The notes beneath the pieces were generated by a model. The model saw nothing but the letters and a program-made list of their open reading frames with translations, did not search any database and was not told the origin of the DNA. A stretch of DNA of 64,000 nt from JACSRF01 sp963695505 (GTDB lineage Bacteria > Chloroflexota > Anaerolineae > Promineifilales > Promineifilaceae). Positions 62,935 through 64,000 of this stretch are shown in pieces; within the stretch, counting starts at the first letter, position 1, and each line of letters starts with the position of its first letter. A program made the translations under genes and the position numbers. Location: NCBI GenBank assembly GCA_963695505.1, contig CAVOGX010000011.1:295541-359540 (forward strand), written 5' to 3'.

Positions 62935-63356
62935 TCAGTTCCTGGTAAAGCCCCCGCCCGGAGTGTGGCACCAGAGACAGGTTTCATTCCCTCGACCCTT
63001 GCGGGTCTCGGCCGGTATGTCCGTTGCTGGAGGCATCACCCCCGCCGCGTGACACATCATGCAGTTATCCTTCCCAGCCAGATCATGGGGTGTCTTCGTG
63101 GCGCCGACCGTTTGCATGGGGGAGTCAGCCGCATGACACCACTGGCAGCTCTCATTTCCGCGGCCTTTGTGGGTCTCGGCTGGAGCGTCAGGGACGGGAG
63201 GCATCACACCCGGGCGTGGCACATCATACAGTTCTCTTTCCCGGCCAGGTCATGGCTGGTGACCTTGGGTTTCACCGGCTCCTGGGAGGAAAGGGGGCCA
63301 GCGAGGATCGCGAGGAGAAAAAGCCCCCCGAGACAACTGGTTAGAAATCGATTCAT
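62935..63356 (-). CDS. Tetraheme c-type cytochrome, doubled CxxCH type (one frameshift)
   Basis: ATG 63,356 starts a signal peptide (FLTSCLGGLFLLAILAGPLSS). A frame change near 63,205-63,222 joins it to the rest. Four heme motifs are seen: CMMCHA (twice), CQWCHA and CLWCHT, each preceded by a repeated HDLAGKxNC or KGRGNExC unit. The pattern matches doubled CxxCH (multiheme cytochrome) proteins exported for electron transfer or sensing in anaerobes. No partner reductase is in view. Confidence 0.78.
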
Positions 63357-63441
63357 CGGGATACTTCCTTTTCTGGACAAGGAGACCATGAATTGGTTTG
63401 TTTGATACCTCATGGTCTAAAACATTTCCTCTAGAATACTC

Positions 63442-64000
63442 TTACTCTTCCCCTCCCTGCAAGGATCCCCGGGAGTTCCTCAGCCGGCATACTTCACCCA
63501 CCTGCCCCGACACATCCTCGGGCATCTCCCCAGGAACGGTAAAGGGATGGGGACTGGAAGGGGGCGAGCATCCCGGCCAGGATTCATGCTCGTGAGCGAT
63601 CTTCCAACGATCCCCCTCCGGACCAACACCTCGGTCCGAAAGAGTGCTTCCGCCTCCGACGAGCCTCCAGTGAGAGCCGCAACGGCCACGGTAGGGCTCA
63701 ACACCTGGACTTGGAGAAGCTCCTGGTGGAAGACCACTTCCGGGTTCGCCTCGTAATAAAAACCAACCCGACTGGAAAAAGCCTCCCAGCCCATCAAATA
63801 GTCGGTGCACCCCAGGGAAAGGAACTCTTCACTCTCCCTAAAATGCTTCAGCACTTCCTTCGAGTCGTGGGAGTTCATGGCCTGAGTCAGACCCGCCAGG
63901 GTTTCCTCCACCTCCCGGGTGATGGCATCCTTCAGCTCTTGATCCAACGGGTCTGGGCCCGACTGGCATGACCCCACCAGGGAAGAAGAAAGGAGCGCCA
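63442..64000 (-). CDS. SnoaL/NTF2-like lipoprotein, N-terminus cut by window edge (one frameshift)
   Basis: The frame enters from the right edge with ALLSSSLVGSCQSGPDPLDQ, a lipobox (VGSC) and short linker. An NTF2-like domain follows (AITREVEETLAGLTQAMNSH, FLSLGCTDYLMGWEAFSSRV). The frame changes near 63,620, after which WKIAHEHES and CSPPSSPHPF read on to the stop at 63,442. NTF2-like domains bind small ligands; some are enzymes. Function unknown. The start codon lies outside the window. Confidence 0.6.

Noticed and set aside
1..64000. tRNA, rRNA and insertion-sequence elements
   Set aside because: I saw no cloverleaf-like TTCGAATCC segments, rRNA cores, transposases or terminal inverted repeats with target duplications.

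Overview
The window reads as two unrelated pieces of DNA joined near position 56,230-56,284. The left piece (about 56.2 kb) looks like a Chloroflexota genome, probably Anaerolineae or a relative. The support is its gene content (SpoVS without a sporulation locus, PQQ-propeller Ser/Thr kinase, kinase-FGE protein, DUF433/DUF5615 pair, GT39 membrane glycosyltransferase) and a very frequent octamer palindrome, ACGGCCGT. I counted about 80 copies by eye, inside and between genes, often extended toward GGAAACGGCCGTTTCC. The right piece (about 7.7 kb) has no copy of this octamer, looks richer in G+C, and nearly every gene in it is broken by small frameshifts. Its genes (sigma-54 activator, PorV-like outer-membrane protein, Tll0287-like protein, ferritin, multiheme cytochrome, several lipoproteins) suggest a diderm bacterium, perhaps Gemmatimonadota-like. 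I cannot settle the phylum. The simplest reading is a chimeric metagenome contig.

Layout of the left piece. 1-8,868: housekeeping and accessory genes (deoxynucleoside kinase fragment, PlsC, a frameshifted FAD-linked oxidase, pentapeptide-repeat protein, methyltransferase, NYN-domain protein, UbiX, YhaM-like HD protein, and a PfkB-kinase remnant). 8,872-17,295: one minus-strand run of signalling genes, in transcription order Ser/Thr kinase with PQQ propeller, PP2C phosphatase, DnaJ-like/vWA protein, FHA protein, a small protein, an OmpR-type response regulator and Rel (ppGpp synthetase/hydrolase). 17,353-31,735: PIG-L deacetylase, moaC and a moaD-moaE fusion, fabF-rnc-SDR, the primary sigma factor, a Wzz/BY-kinase, an ABC-F ATPase, a CoaE-GNAT fusion, a site-2 protease, a DnaA-box-rich intergenic region and spoVS. 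31,846-44,775: left-handed beta-helix protein, CinA-like/nucleotidyltransferase fusion, GT39, ppk1, sdhABCD and a Kef-type antiporter. 44,776-56,182: repeats, a DUF433/DUF5615 toxin-antitoxin-like pair, a kinase-FGE protein, then enzymes (NUDIX, amidase, SGNH hydrolase, alcohol dehydrogenase, monothiol glutaredoxin-like, HAD, alpha/beta hydrolase, GT4, methyltransferase-regulatory protein), several of them frameshifted.

The central signalling run is the most coherent functional unit: a kinase and phosphatase pair with an FHA phosphopeptide reader and a vWA protein lie in the same transcript direction as a response regulator and Rel, with overlaps or gaps of a few bases between the last genes. 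Several genes have a TATAAT-like box only 6-9 bases before the start codon and no Shine-Dalgarno sequence, which suggests leaderless transcripts.

I saw no rRNA, tRNA, CRISPR array, insertion sequence or prophage. Frameshifts in the left piece cluster at 2.5, 8.8, 18.9, 48.0-48.4, 53.0-53.3, 54.1-55.0 and 55.9 kb; several sit in homopolymers, so sequencing error is as likely as true decay.
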